Assembly: GCA_944321725.1 (NCBI GenBank)
Contig: CALUMI010000001.1
Location: forward strand, 1 to 64,000
DNA length: 64,000 bases
Reading direction: 5' to 3'
Origin: an uncultured Muribaculaceae bacterium
GTDB lineage: Bacteria; Bacteroidota; Bacteroidia; Bacteroidales; Muribaculaceae
The notes beneath the pieces are model-generated. The model was not told the DNA's origin. It made no database searches and was given only the letters and a program-made list of their open reading frames with translations. Positions 18,358-26,154 of this stretch are shown piece after piece. A program made the translations under genes and the position numbers. The first letter of the stretch is position 1. Each line of letters opens with the position of its first letter.

Positions 18358-19869
18358 ATGGGTAAAAAAGCATTGTTGATGATTCTTGACGGTTGGGGAA
18401 TCGGCAACCATACGAAGAGCGACGTTATCTATTGCACTCCCACTCCTTATTGGGATTCTTTGTTGGCGAAATATCCGCATTCGCAGTTGCAGGCGAGCGG
18501 TGAGAATGTAGGTTTGCCCGACGGGCAAATGGGTAATTCCGAAGTAGGGCACCTTAACATTGGAGCAGGGCGTGTGGTTTATCAGGATCTTGTGAAAATC
18601 AACAAGTCGATTGCCGACAAATCTATCCTTAAGAACAAGGAAATTGTTTCGGCATTCACTTACGCTAAAGAGAGCGGGAAAGCCATCCATTTCATGGGGC
18701 TTACTTCCAATGGAGGCGTACACAGCTCGTTGGAGCATCTGTTTGCTTTGTGCGACATAGCCAAAGAATACGGTTTGGAGAAAGTATATCTCCATTGTTT
18801 CATGGACGGGCGCGACACCGACCCGAAGAGCGGAAAGGGATTTATAGAGGAGGTTGAGGCTCATTGCAAGAAATCGGCGGGCGTGATAGCCTCGATTGTG
18901 GGACGTTTCTATGCAATGGACCGCGACAAGCGTTGGAACCGCGTCAAAGAGGCTTACGATTTGCTCGTCGAAGGCAAAGGCAAGCAGGCCGACGACATGG
19001 TGAAAGCAATGCAGGAATCCTACGATGAGGATGTGACCGACGAGTTCATCAAACCGATTAACAATTCCACTGTCGACGGAACTATCAAAGAGGGCGATGC
19101 CGTAATCTTCTTTAATTATCGCAATGACCGTGCTAAAGAGCTTACCATCGCGCTTACCCAAAAAGATATGCCTGAAGAGGGAATGAAGACCATACCGGGA
19201 TTGCAGTATTATTGCATGACTCCTTACGACGCGTCGTTCAAAGGTGTGCATATTTTGTTCGACAAAGAAAACGTGAAGGACACTCTTGGCGAATATCTTT
19301 CACGCAACGGCAAACGGCAGTTGCATATTGCTGAAACGGAGAAATATGCGCATGTGACGTTCTTCTTCAACGGAGGGCGCGAGGCGCCGTTTGACGGTGA
19401 GGATCGCATACTTGTGCCGTCGCCGAAAGTTGCCACTTATGATTTGAAGCCGGAGATGAGCGCATATGAGGTGAAAGACAAACTTGTTGAGGCTATCGGT
19501 ACGGAGAAATACGATTTTATTGTTGTCAACTACGCCAACGGCGACATGGTGGGACATACCGGCGTGTATGAGGCTATTGAAAAAGCTGTGGTTACGATAG
19601 ATAATTGCGTAAAAGACACTGTGGAGGCGGCAAAAGCCCATGACTATGAAGTGATAATCATTGCCGACCACGGCAATGCCGACAATGCTGTCAACGCCGA
19701 CGGAACTCCCAACACCGCACACTCGTTGAATCCTGTTCCGTGTGTTTACGTCACGGCAAAGACCGGCGTGGAGATTCACAACGGCATTCTTGCCGATGTC
19801 GCTCCGACTATCTTGAAAATCATGGGTATGGAGCAGCCCTCCGACATGACCGGCAAAGCATTGTTCTAA
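18358..19869 (+). CDS. gpmI: 2,3-bisphosphoglycerate-independent phosphoglycerate mutase
   Basis: 503 residues, standard length for the Mn2+-dependent glycolytic enzyme that interconverts 3- and 2-phosphoglycerate. The alkaline-phosphatase-like core shows [11 protein letters not shown] at the start, the catalytic serine in [17 protein letters not shown], and the metal ligands near the end in [13 protein letters not shown] and [12 protein letters not shown] -7-like TACCTTTG lies at 18290-18297. It is transcribed alone and ends in a hairpin terminator shared with the convergent LRR gene. Confidence 0.97.
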   Translation: MGKKALLMILDGWGIGNHTKSDVIYCTPTPYWDSLLAKYPHSQLQASGENVGLPDGQMGNSEVGHLNIGAGRVVYQDLVKINKSIADKSILKNKEIVSAFTYAKESGKAIHFMGLTSNGGVHSSLEHLFALCDIAKEYGLEKVYLHCFMDGRDTDPKSGKGFIEEVEAHCKKSAGVIASIVGRFYAMDRDKRWNRVKEAYDLLVEGKGKQADDMVKAMQESYDEDVTDEFIKPINNSTVDGTIKEGDAVIFFNYRNDRAKELTIALTQKDMPEEGMKTIPGLQYYCMTPYDASFKGVHILFDKENVKDTLGEYLSRNGKRQLHIAETEKYAHVTFFFNGGREAPFDGEDRILVPSPKVATYDLKPEMSAYEVKDKLVEAIGTEKYDFIVVNYANGDMVGHTGVYEAIEKAVVTIDNCVKDTVEAAKAHDYEVIIIADHGNADNAVNADGTPNTAHSLNPVPCVYVTAKTGVEIHNGILADVAPTILKIMGMEQPSDMTGKALF

Positions 19870-19899
19870 CGGCTCTTCGCGAAAGTCAAACAAATAGAC

Positions 19900-19937
19900 A
19901 AGCGGGAGGAAAGCGTCAAACGCTCCTCCCGCTTTTT
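19900..19937. terminator. Terminator after gpmI
   Basis: AAGCGGGAGGA(AA)GCGT pairs with ACGCTCCTCCCGCTT, with a two-base bulge, and five T follow. It abuts the stop codon of the convergent LRR lipoprotein gene. Confidence 0.8.
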
Positions 19938-21401
19938 CTATTCACACCAATATTCGATTTTTACTGTGGTGCCATTATAGTCATATTGGCCGTTTGTCCC
20001 GTTAAAATCCGTTGGAATATTGTAGTTGTCAAACCATGCCTTGATTTTCATAACATTGTTCTCTCCGGGATTTGAGTGGCAATAAAGATTTATCAACTTT
20101 TTATTGTTGCTGATGTCAAGGCTTGTGAGCATATTGTCATAGCATTCAAGGCTATATAGTTCTGGATTGTTGTTTGTGTTCAATTGTGTAAGATTATTTC
20201 CAAAGCACGATATCATTACTATATTTTTATAATTGCTTATATTCAATGTTTCCATTTTGTTGTCTGAACACTCAAGCAAAAACAATGACGGGATATTGTA
20301 GGCAAAGCTGTGTATTTTATTGCCGGAGCAGAACAGGATGCTCAAATTAGTGTCTTCTCCAATCACAAAATCTTTGATATTGTTATCACAACAAGACAGG
20401 ATTCCTAATTCTGTATTTTTGCTTGTATCCAAAGTTGTCAACTGATTCTCATCACAGTATAGTATACCTAATTTTGTATTTCTGCTTATATCCAACGTTG
20501 TCAACTGATTGTTATTGCAGTGTAGGATTTCTAATTCTGTATTTTTACTAATGTCTAATTTAGTCAGATTGCAGCTGTTACAATAGAGTTCCGACAGTTG
20601 CGAATTTTTGCTGATGTCGAAATTTTTCAGGTTGTTATTGTTGCATGTCAATTCTTTCAGTTCGGTATTGTTGCCAAGATTGAGCTCTTCTAAACATGCT
20701 GTTTCACAACTGAGTGTCAATAATTTAGGATTCCCGCTTAGGTCTAATTTTTTGATTTGGTTTACGTTGCCGCAATATAAAGATTTAAGTTGTGAATTGT
20801 TTTTAAGGTCTAAATGCTGCAGATTGTTGCCTTCACAACATAGCGTTTCCAGCATTTTGCAATTCCCTATATCCAATTCTTCTATATTGTTATAGCTGCA
20901 GTCGAGCGTTATTAATTCTGTGTTTCCGCTCAAATCCAATCCTTTGGGATTATTTTCGCTTGGTGTCAATTCATTGTTGCTGCAATCGAGTTCTTTTAGT
21001 GACGGGGACTTGTTTATTGTCAGTTCCGTCAAAAAATTGTTTGATACGGATACTTCTTCTAATGCTGTATTTTTACTTAAATCTAATTTCTCAAGGCTGT
21101 GATAATCGCAGTGTAGTATTCTTAAGTTTGTGAAAAATTCAATCCCTTTCAGTGATTTTAATCTGCCCCTATAAAAACTGATACGATTTAAATCGAGTTC
21201 TTCAATTCCTGCTACGTCTGCGGGAGTTATCTCTTCGGCTGATTTAATATATCCAAGGTCTTCAAGCTCTTCTGCAAATTTTGAATTGAAAATGGAATTG
21301 TCTTCAGGTTCATCGTTGATATTGAAATTGAAATCCCAACATCCGGACAGCAGTATTGAAGCGAATAATGTCAGTGTGATAAAAAATATTTTTCTTTCCA
21401 T
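19938..21401 (-). CDS. Leucine-rich-repeat lipoprotein
   Basis: 487 residues. A lipoprotein signal peptide ends in the lipobox LLSGC near residue 21, then an acidic linker (NINDEPEDNS). From about residue 60 to 465 there is a run of leucine-rich repeats of about 21 residues; typical units read LTKLDISKNTELEILHCNNNQ without the last residue, with Cys and Asn lining one face. The middle units are nearly identical in DNA too. The gene is clearly richer in A and T than its neighbours. Such proteins sit on the cell surface and bind proteins or sugars; the ligand is unknown. It has its own promoter. Acquisition by transfer is a reasonable inference from base composition. Confidence 0.88.
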   Translation of the reverse strand: MERKIFFITLTLFASILLSGCWDFNFNINDEPEDNSIFNSKFAEELEDLGYIKSAEEITPADVAGIEELDLNRISFYRGRLKSLKGIEFFTNLRILHCDYHSLEKLDLSKNTALEEVSVSNNFLTELTINKSPSLKELDCSNNELTPSENNPKGLDLSGNTELITLDCSYNNIEELDIGNCKMLETLCCEGNNLQHLDLKNNSQLKSLYCGNVNQIKKLDLSGNPKLLTLSCETACLEELNLGNNTELKELTCNNNNLKNFDISKNSQLSELYCNSCNLTKLDISKNTELEILHCNNNQLTTLDISRNTKLGILYCDENQLTTLDTSKNTELGILSCCDNNIKDFVIGEDTNLSILFCSGNKIHSFAYNIPSLFLLECSDNKMETLNISNYKNIVMISCFGNNLTQLNTNNNPELYSLECYDNMLTSLDISNNKKLINLYCHSNPGENNVMKIKAWFDNYNIPTDFNGTNGQYDYNGTTVKIEYWCE

Positions 21402-21438
21402 GACACGTGTGATTTTGTGGTTTGTTATGCTATGTTTA

Positions 21439-21470
21439 CAAATTTATAAACAAATGTGATGATTTGCAAA
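21439..21470 (-). promoter_or_regulatory. Promoter of the LRR lipoprotein gene (TTTG-N20-TAAATTTG)
   Basis: On the minus strand TTTG (21467-21470) and TAAATTTG (21439-21446) are 20 bases apart, giving a leader of about 30 bases before the ATG at 21401. Confidence 0.75.
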
Positions 21471-21545
21471 CAAATTGTCCTAAATTTTAATATTTGTAAA
21501 CAAAACGACGGATGTGAACTTATATATATTATATTTTTAGCGCAA

Positions 21546-21570
21546 ATAATACGCTGTTGTGGCGTATTAT
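21546..21570. terminator. Hairpin downstream of the MNT gene
   Basis: ATAATACGC (21546-21554) pairs with GCGTATTAT (21562-21570), 7-base loop. It lies 5 bases past the MNT stop codon. There is no strong T-run, so terminator function is only probable. Confidence 0.5.
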
Positions 21571-21574
21571 GGTT

Positions 21575-21895
21575 TCAGAGTGCTGCGTTGCAGTCTTCTT
21601 TGCGATATATTTCTTTTCCTATGCGGTTAATGTGATTTATGAGGTCTTGATTGTTTAAATTGTTGAACAGCGAAATGTCGAAATGATAAGGCAGCAACAA
21701 ATTGTCTATTGTTTGTAGTATGTTGACAAGGTCTTTGTGGGTTAATTCCATTCCGACTAAGGTTATGTCGATGTCGGAAAACTGTTTATAATTGCCTTTT
21801 GCACGGGAACCGTAAAGAATGGCGCGCTCAATATGCCCGTTTTGGGCGAACACATAGCGTATCTTTTCTAATTTATTGTCGCTTAGTCCGTACAT
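21575..21895 (-). CDS. MNT-type minimal nucleotidyltransferase (putative antitoxin)
   Basis: 106 residues with the nucleotidyltransferase-beta motif AILYGSRAKGNYKQFSDIDI, where GS and DxD are the catalytic signature. In type VII toxin-antitoxin pairs, MntA proteins of this kind add AMP to a HEPN partner RNase and silence it. Here the HEPN-like partner gene precedes it by 51 bases on the same strand, and one promoter serves both. The enzyme looks intact: the GSRAKG and SDID residues are all present. Function as an antitoxin is inferred from the pairing. Confidence 0.8.
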   Translation of the reverse strand: MYGLSDNKLEKIRYVFAQNGHIERAILYGSRAKGNYKQFSDIDITLVGMELTHKDLVNILQTIDNLLLPYHFDISLFNNLNNQDLINHINRIGKEIYRKEDCNAAL

Positions 21896-21946
21896 GGCAT
21901 GATGTTTTAATAATTGTTTAAAATGCTTGTCATCATTTTTTCAAAA

Positions 21947-22336
21947 TCACAGAATAGGGGATAATATACTGTTATGAATAGCCTTGTAGATTTCCTCTGC
22001 TGTTTTATTGTCGTAGTTATGAGAGGTGAGATTGCGGTCTTCTATTGATTCCATCCATCTTTTGTCAGAGATTATCCCCATTTCAAACGCTTTGCGGAAT
22101 GCGTCGCGCGAGCCTCTTATGTCGGTATAGCCTTGATATTCGGCAAAGTCTTTCATTACTTTCCATGCTAATTCATGGGTATATTCAAACCTCTGTATCA
22201 ATCCTTCTTTCAGCAGGGCGTCAACATCTTCGCCTTGTTTGTTGCCGGTTATGATGCTAATGGCTTGCGACAGGCGTGACAGAGTTTTTCTATAGTTGCT
22301 TAATCGTTGTATCCAACGTATGTCGTTTTGATTCAT
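21947..22336 (-). CDS. HEPN-like nucleotidyltransferase substrate-binding protein (HI0074 family; putative toxin)
   Basis: 129 residues, all helical, of the HI0074 / nucleotidyltransferase substrate-binding family, a branch of the HEPN fold. Landmarks are LIQRFEYTHELAWKVMKDFA, RDAFRKAFEMGIISDKRW and the C-terminal EDRNLTSHNYDNKTAEEIY. The last carries the R-x4-6-H pattern (RNLTSHNY) found in active HEPN RNases. The start at 22336 is the first Met after the promoter; upstream in-frame codons lie inside the neighbouring MFS gene. With the MNT gene it forms a compact HEPN/MNT module whose cellular target, probably tRNA or mRNA, is not known. Confidence 0.8.
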   Translation of the reverse strand: MNQNDIRWIQRLSNYRKTLSRLSQAISIITGNKQGEDVDALLKEGLIQRFEYTHELAWKVMKDFAEYQGYTDIRGSRDAFRKAFEMGIISDKRWMESIEDRNLTSHNYDNKTAEEIYKAIHNSILSPIL

Positions 22337-22367
22337 GCCTGATTTTTTATAGGATTGGGATATGGTA

Positions 22368-22399
22368 CAAATATAGTGAAAAGTGAGGTCAGAAGCAAA
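22368..22399 (-). promoter_or_regulatory. Promoter of the HEPN/MNT pair (TTTG-N20-TATATTTG)
   Basis: On the minus strand TTTG (22396-22399) and TATATTTG (22368-22375) are exactly 20 bases apart. The -33 element lies 1-4 bases past the MFS stop codon, so the module is transcribed independently of the MFS gene. Confidence 0.8.
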
Positions 22400-22400
22400 T

Positions 22401-23570
22401 TCAGAGCGCGAGGCGGCGCAGCAGCGGGCGGGAGAGGAGCAGAGTGACGGCAAGTGTTATCGCGCCGCCTACGTAGCCTATCGATGTGACTGACAGGTAG
22501 GAGCATACGGCACCGCCTGTGAGTGCTCCGCAGGCAATGCCCACATTGTAGATGCCGGAATATATCGACATTGCTATTGTGGTGCCTTCCGGTGCCACCC
22601 GTATAACTTCCGACTGAAACACAAGATTATAAGCAGTTATCGCCACACCCCAAAGCATACATACAGATATGGAGGCTATGTGGCTTGACGCCGCCAAATG
22701 GAGCAGCAGCATGAATGTTGTGACACCGCCAAGCGCGAAAATTATGAATGTGCGGGGTGTGCGGTCGAAATATCGTGAGAACAGTACGCTGCCAAGCATT
22801 CCGGAAACGCCGAAAGCCATTAGCGTGAATGTTACGAGCTGCTCGCTGAAGCCTGCCACCTGTGCAAGAAACGGCTCTATGTAGCTGTAGCCCGTAAAAT
22901 GTCCGGTGATGAATGTGGCTGTCACGGCATAGATGCAGATTAGCGCTGGATTTTTCAGCATTGTGGGAAGATTGCGGAGTGTGATTGTATTGCGGTTCTC
23001 AACTTTTGGGAAAACGAACGCGAGAAATATCAGCACCGCAAGCGCAGCCGCGGCTATGCACAAGAATGTCATGCGCCAGCCGAGATGCAGGCCGATTACT
23101 CTGCCCAACGGCAGGCCGAGTATCATGGCTATCGATGAGCCGGTGACAATCATCCCCAATGCCACCGAGCTTTTGCCCTCAGGCGCTATGCGCACTGCTA
23201 TCGGCGACACTATCGACCAAAAAACGGCATGAGAGCACGCCACGCAGATGCGGGAAATCATAAGCATACCGAAGTTCTGGGCAATGCCAGAAAATATGTG
23301 GCTTGCCACGAACAGCGCGACTATCGACAGCATGAGTCGCCGATAGCTCATTTTGGCGACGAGCAGCATCAACGGCAGTGAAAGGAGAGCCACGAACCAT
23401 GCGTAGACTGAAATAAGCAGTCCGGCATGAGCCTCTGTTATCTTGAAATCAGCGGCAATACTTGAGAGCAGCCCTATCGGAATGAACTCAGTAGTGTTGA
23501 AAATAAAAGTGGAGAAAGCCAGTCCTATCAGCGGAAACCAATGTTTTACGGTGGTTTTAATATCAGTCAT
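22401..23570 (-). CDS. MFS exporter of the sugar/drug efflux (SotB-like) group
   Basis: About 389 residues with twelve predicted membrane helices. The first helix region FSTFIFNTTEFIPIGLLSSI and the loop MSYRRLMLSIVALFVASHIF are characteristic of the DHA1 drug-efflux branch that includes E. coli SotB and AraJ. It likely exports sugars or related compounds by proton antiport; the substrate is not evident. The ATG at 23570 is chosen, since it follows a -7 element (TATCTTTG, 23639-23646) by about 69 bases and begins MTDIKTTVKHWFPLIGLAFS. Confidence 0.88.
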   Translation of the reverse strand: MTDIKTTVKHWFPLIGLAFSTFIFNTTEFIPIGLLSSIAADFKITEAHAGLLISVYAWFVALLSLPLMLLVAKMSYRRLMLSIVALFVASHIFSGIAQNFGMLMISRICVACSHAVFWSIVSPIAVRIAPEGKSSVALGMIVTGSSIAMILGLPLGRVIGLHLGWRMTFLCIAAAALAVLIFLAFVFPKVENRNTITLRNLPTMLKNPALICIYAVTATFITGHFTGYSYIEPFLAQVAGFSEQLVTFTLMAFGVSGMLGSVLFSRYFDRTPRTFIIFALGGVTTFMLLLHLAASSHIASISVCMLWGVAITAYNLVFQSEVIRVAPEGTTIAMSIYSGIYNVGIACGALTGGAVCSYLSVTSIGYVGGAITLAVTLLLSRPLLRRLAL

Positions 23571-23638
23571 AGCGTATAATAAAGTCAATCGGGACATTCA
23601 AGTCCGATTTTGCAAACCAAAAACAATCAAATTCGGTG

Positions 23639-23646
23639 CAAAGATA
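23639..23646 (-). promoter_or_regulatory. -7 promoter element of the MFS gene
   Basis: TATCTTTG on the minus strand, followed by CA. The -33 region has no TTTG at good spacing. Confidence 0.5.
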
Positions 23647-23746
23647 CGGAATCTTTTCAAATTTGGTTATGCCGTGTCGTAATCCTGTCTTATTCAAAAT
23701 GTATTTTCATTCCGTATGGATCCTGACGCTGAAAACGATTGGCGGA

Positions 23747-23778
23747 TTTGGTGAAATGGCAAAATTTGTATATGTTTG
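23747..23778 (+). promoter_or_regulatory. Promoter of the acidic-protein/rsmI transcript (TTTG-N20-TATGTTTG)
   Basis: TTTG at 23747-23750 and TATGTTTG at 23771-23778 are 20 bases apart. This fixes the start of the downstream gene at or after 23785 and supports the ATG at 23808. Confidence 0.75.
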
Positions 23779-23807
23779 TGTATTCAAAAGTTTTAACAGA
23801 ATTTGAT

Positions 23808-24515
23808 ATGAGCGAGAATATCAAACGGATGATAAAAAATGCTTTCGAGTTGGAGGGATTGCTTCTGTTGGCTGACGAGAGGGGCGATGAGGCTACCGCA
23901 TTGCTGTTTGACGCCATACGCGAGAAAGCGGAATCTCTTGCCACCGACGCGAAGTTGCTTGAGCCTGTAAATGTTGAAACACCGGACGAGCCTGTGGAAA
24001 AAGAGTGTCCGGAAGATGATACCGACAGTGATGTTTTGCCCGAGAATGAAAGTTTGCGGCAGGAAGAAGAGTTGCCGGAGGAAAATCCGGAGCCGGAGTA
24101 CGATAGTGCGCGTATTGATGCTGCTGACAGCAATATTGAGGTTCGCACTGAGGCGGAAACCGCGTCAGAACCGGAAATCTCTGATGAAAAAGAGTCTGTG
24201 GAAACGGATAGGAATGATGCCGGCAAACCGGAAGAGTCCGCCGGCTTGGGAGATGAGAAGATTACCCTCGATGAGGCTTTCATACGCAGCAAGTCGAAGG
24301 ATTTGCACGGGGCTTTCTCGTTGAATGACATGTTCAGATTCCGGCGTGAGCTGTTTGGCAACAGCGCGGCTGAAATGTCGGACGCGATAGAGCTTGTCAG
24401 CGCGATGTCATCGTATCAGGAGGCTGAGGATTATTTTTATAACGATCTCGGTTGGGACAGAGATTCTGAAGAGGCGGAAGAATTTATGACAATAATACGT
24501 AATCATTTCAGATAA
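23808..24515 (+). CDS. Acidic protein of unknown function
   Basis: 235 residues. The first 45 form helices (MSENIKRMIKNAFELEGLLL). Residues about 55-155 are a low-complexity stretch dominated by Glu, Asp, Pro and Ser, likely unstructured. The last 65 form a compact, conserved-looking helical domain (FSLNDMFRFRRELFGNSAAE, then YNDLGWDRDSEEAEEFMTII). No signal peptide or membrane helix is seen, so it should be cytoplasmic. It lies 9 bases before rsmI and shares its promoter. I do not recognise a named family, although the C-terminal domain has the feel of a Bacteroidales-specific conserved protein. Function unknown. Confidence 0.75.
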   Translation: MSENIKRMIKNAFELEGLLLLADERGDEATALLFDAIREKAESLATDAKLLEPVNVETPDEPVEKECPEDDTDSDVLPENESLRQEEELPEENPEPEYDSARIDAADSNIEVRTEAETASEPEISDEKESVETDRNDAGKPEESAGLGDEKITLDEAFIRSKSKDLHGAFSLNDMFRFRRELFGNSAAEMSDAIELVSAMSSYQEAEDYFYNDLGWDRDSEEAEEFMTIIRNHFR

Positions 24516-24524
24516 GAGTTAGGT

Positions 24525-25280
24525 ATGGCTCAACAGGCTGCAGTTGCGGGGAAATTATATGTAGTTCCTACTCCGGTGGGCAATCTTGACGACATGACGG
24601 TGCGTGCTGTTAATGTGTTGAAAGCGGTTGATACGATTTTGGCGGAGGACACGCGCACGAGCGGTGTGCTGATGAGGCATTTCGGGATTACGACAAAAAT
24701 GCAGAGCCACCATAAGTTCAACGAACACGAAACTGCCGGAGCGATAATAAGCCGATTGAAATCGGGCGAGAGAATAGCGTTGGTTTCCGACGCGGGAACT
24801 CCGGTGATTTCCGACCCGGGATTTACGCTTGTGAGAGAATGCCGGCGAAACGGCATAGCGGTTGAGTGCCTGCCAGGCCCTACGGCTTTTGTCCCGGCGC
24901 TGGTCGACTCCGGTTTGCCGTGCGACCGTTTTTGTTTCGAGGGCTTTTTGCCGCAGAAAAAGGGGCGTGCCACCAAAATGGAAGAGCTGTCGAAAGAGGA
25001 GCGCACGATGATTTTTTATGAGTCGCCTCTGCGTCTTGTCAAGACATTGGAGCAGATGGCGGCATGTTTTGGCGCGGAGCGTGAGGCTTCTGTAAGCCGC
25101 GAGATATCAAAATTGCATGAATCCACTCATCATGGGACTCTTGCCGAGCTTACGGAATACTTCTCAAAAAATGCTCCGCGAGGCGAAATCGTAATTGTAG
25201 TGGAAGGGAAAAAGCAAGAAAAAAATGAGAAGAAAGATAAATACGCGCAATTCAAAACCGACAAAAAGCCGTTATTATGA
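24525..25280 (+). CDS. rsmI: 16S rRNA (cytidine1402-2'-O)-methyltransferase
   Basis: 251 residues of the tetrapyrrole-methylase fold with the RsmI hallmarks LYVVPTPVGNLDDMTVRAVN, AEDTRTSGVLMRHFGI, VSDAGTPVISDPGF, CLPGPTAFVPALV and FYESPLRL. It methylates the ribose of C1402 in the decoding centre together with the base methylase RsmH. The last 20 residues (KKQEKNEKKDKYAQFKTD) are a charged tail in place of the usual C-terminal helix domain. It sits 9 bases after the acidic protein gene, in the same transcript. Confidence 0.94.
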   Translation: MAQQAAVAGKLYVVPTPVGNLDDMTVRAVNVLKAVDTILAEDTRTSGVLMRHFGITTKMQSHHKFNEHETAGAIISRLKSGERIALVSDAGTPVISDPGFTLVRECRRNGIAVECLPGPTAFVPALVDSGLPCDRFCFEGFLPQKKGRATKMEELSKEERTMIFYESPLRLVKTLEQMAACFGAEREASVSREISKLHESTHHGTLAELTEYFSKNAPRGEIVIVVEGKKQEKNEKKDKYAQFKTDKKPLL

Positions 25281-25360
25281 GAAATCAGCCCATAGGGTGC
25301 CGGCGTTATGATGACAGGCATTTACGGGTTGCAGCGGCAATGATTTGTAATTGAAACGGA

Positions 25361-26128
25361 ATGAAGATAACAGTAATTCAGCATGACATAGCATGGCTCG
25401 ATAAAGCCGCCAATTTGGAGCGTGTCGGCAGGGTGATAGCCGGTTGCGGCACGACAGATCTGATTGTACTGCCGGAAATGTTCTCCACAGGATTTTGCAT
25501 GGACGCGGCGGCTGTCGCGGAGCCGGCCGGCAATGGAGCCGCGTTGAAGTGGATGCTCCGCGTTGCGGAAGAGAAGAATGCGGCTGTCGCGGGAAGTGTG
25601 GCGGTGGAAAGTGGCGGAGCGTTTTTTAACAGGATGTATTTTGTGGAGCCGGATGGCACGGTTGAATATTGCGACAAGCGGCATCTGTTCAGCTACAGCG
25701 GGGAGAATTTGCATTATTCATCGGGGACAGAGCGCAAAGTTGTGGAATTCAGGGGAGTAAGGGTGTTGTTGCAGATATGCTACGATTTGCGTTTTCCTGT
25801 GTGGTCGCGCAACTGCGGTGACTACGACCTTGCTGTGTATGTCGCAAGTTGGCCGGTCAACCGCATTGCGGTGTGGGATTTGTTGCTTAAAGCCCGCGCT
25901 GTGGAAAATCAGTGTTATGTTGTCGGCGCAAATCGTGTGGGAGAAGACCCTATATGCCGGTATACGGGAAACAGCGCGATAATACACCCGTATGGCAGGC
26001 CGTTGGCCGAATTGCGCGAGGGTGAGGCCGGATGTATTACGGCCGACATCGACATGGAATGGCTTCGCGGATTTCGCGAGAAATTTCCGTCGCTGCATGA
26101 TGCCGACCGTTTCAATGTAGAGAAATAG
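25361..26128 (+). CDS. Carbon-nitrogen hydrolase, omega-amidase (YafV/NIT2-like)
   Basis: 255 residues with the nitrilase-superfamily catalytic triad visible: Glu39 in LIVLPEMFSTGF, Lys106 in CDKRHLFSY and Cys140 in LLQICYDLRFPVWSRN. The short form and the YDLRFPVWSRN string place it with YafV/NIT2 omega-amidases, which hydrolyse 2-oxoglutaramate or 2-oxosuccinamate, toxic by-products of glutamine and asparagine transamination. Soluble, no signal peptide. It follows rsmI by 80 bases and converges on the broken receptor gene. Confidence 0.88.
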   Translation: MKITVIQHDIAWLDKAANLERVGRVIAGCGTTDLIVLPEMFSTGFCMDAAAVAEPAGNGAALKWMLRVAEEKNAAVAGSVAVESGGAFFNRMYFVEPDGTVEYCDKRHLFSYSGENLHYSSGTERKVVEFRGVRVLLQICYDLRFPVWSRNCGDYDLAVYVASWPVNRIAVWDLLLKARAVENQCYVVGANRVGEDPICRYTGNSAIIHPYGRPLAELREGEAGCITADIDMEWLRGFREKFPSLHDADRFNVEK

Positions 26129-26154
26129 CCGGCATTTGCAGTTTTCCGGATGTC

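Noticed and set aside
25277..25354. A 25-codon frame overlapping the rsmI stop in ATGA
   Set aside because: Well placed, but too short and without recognisable features; chance is the better explanation.
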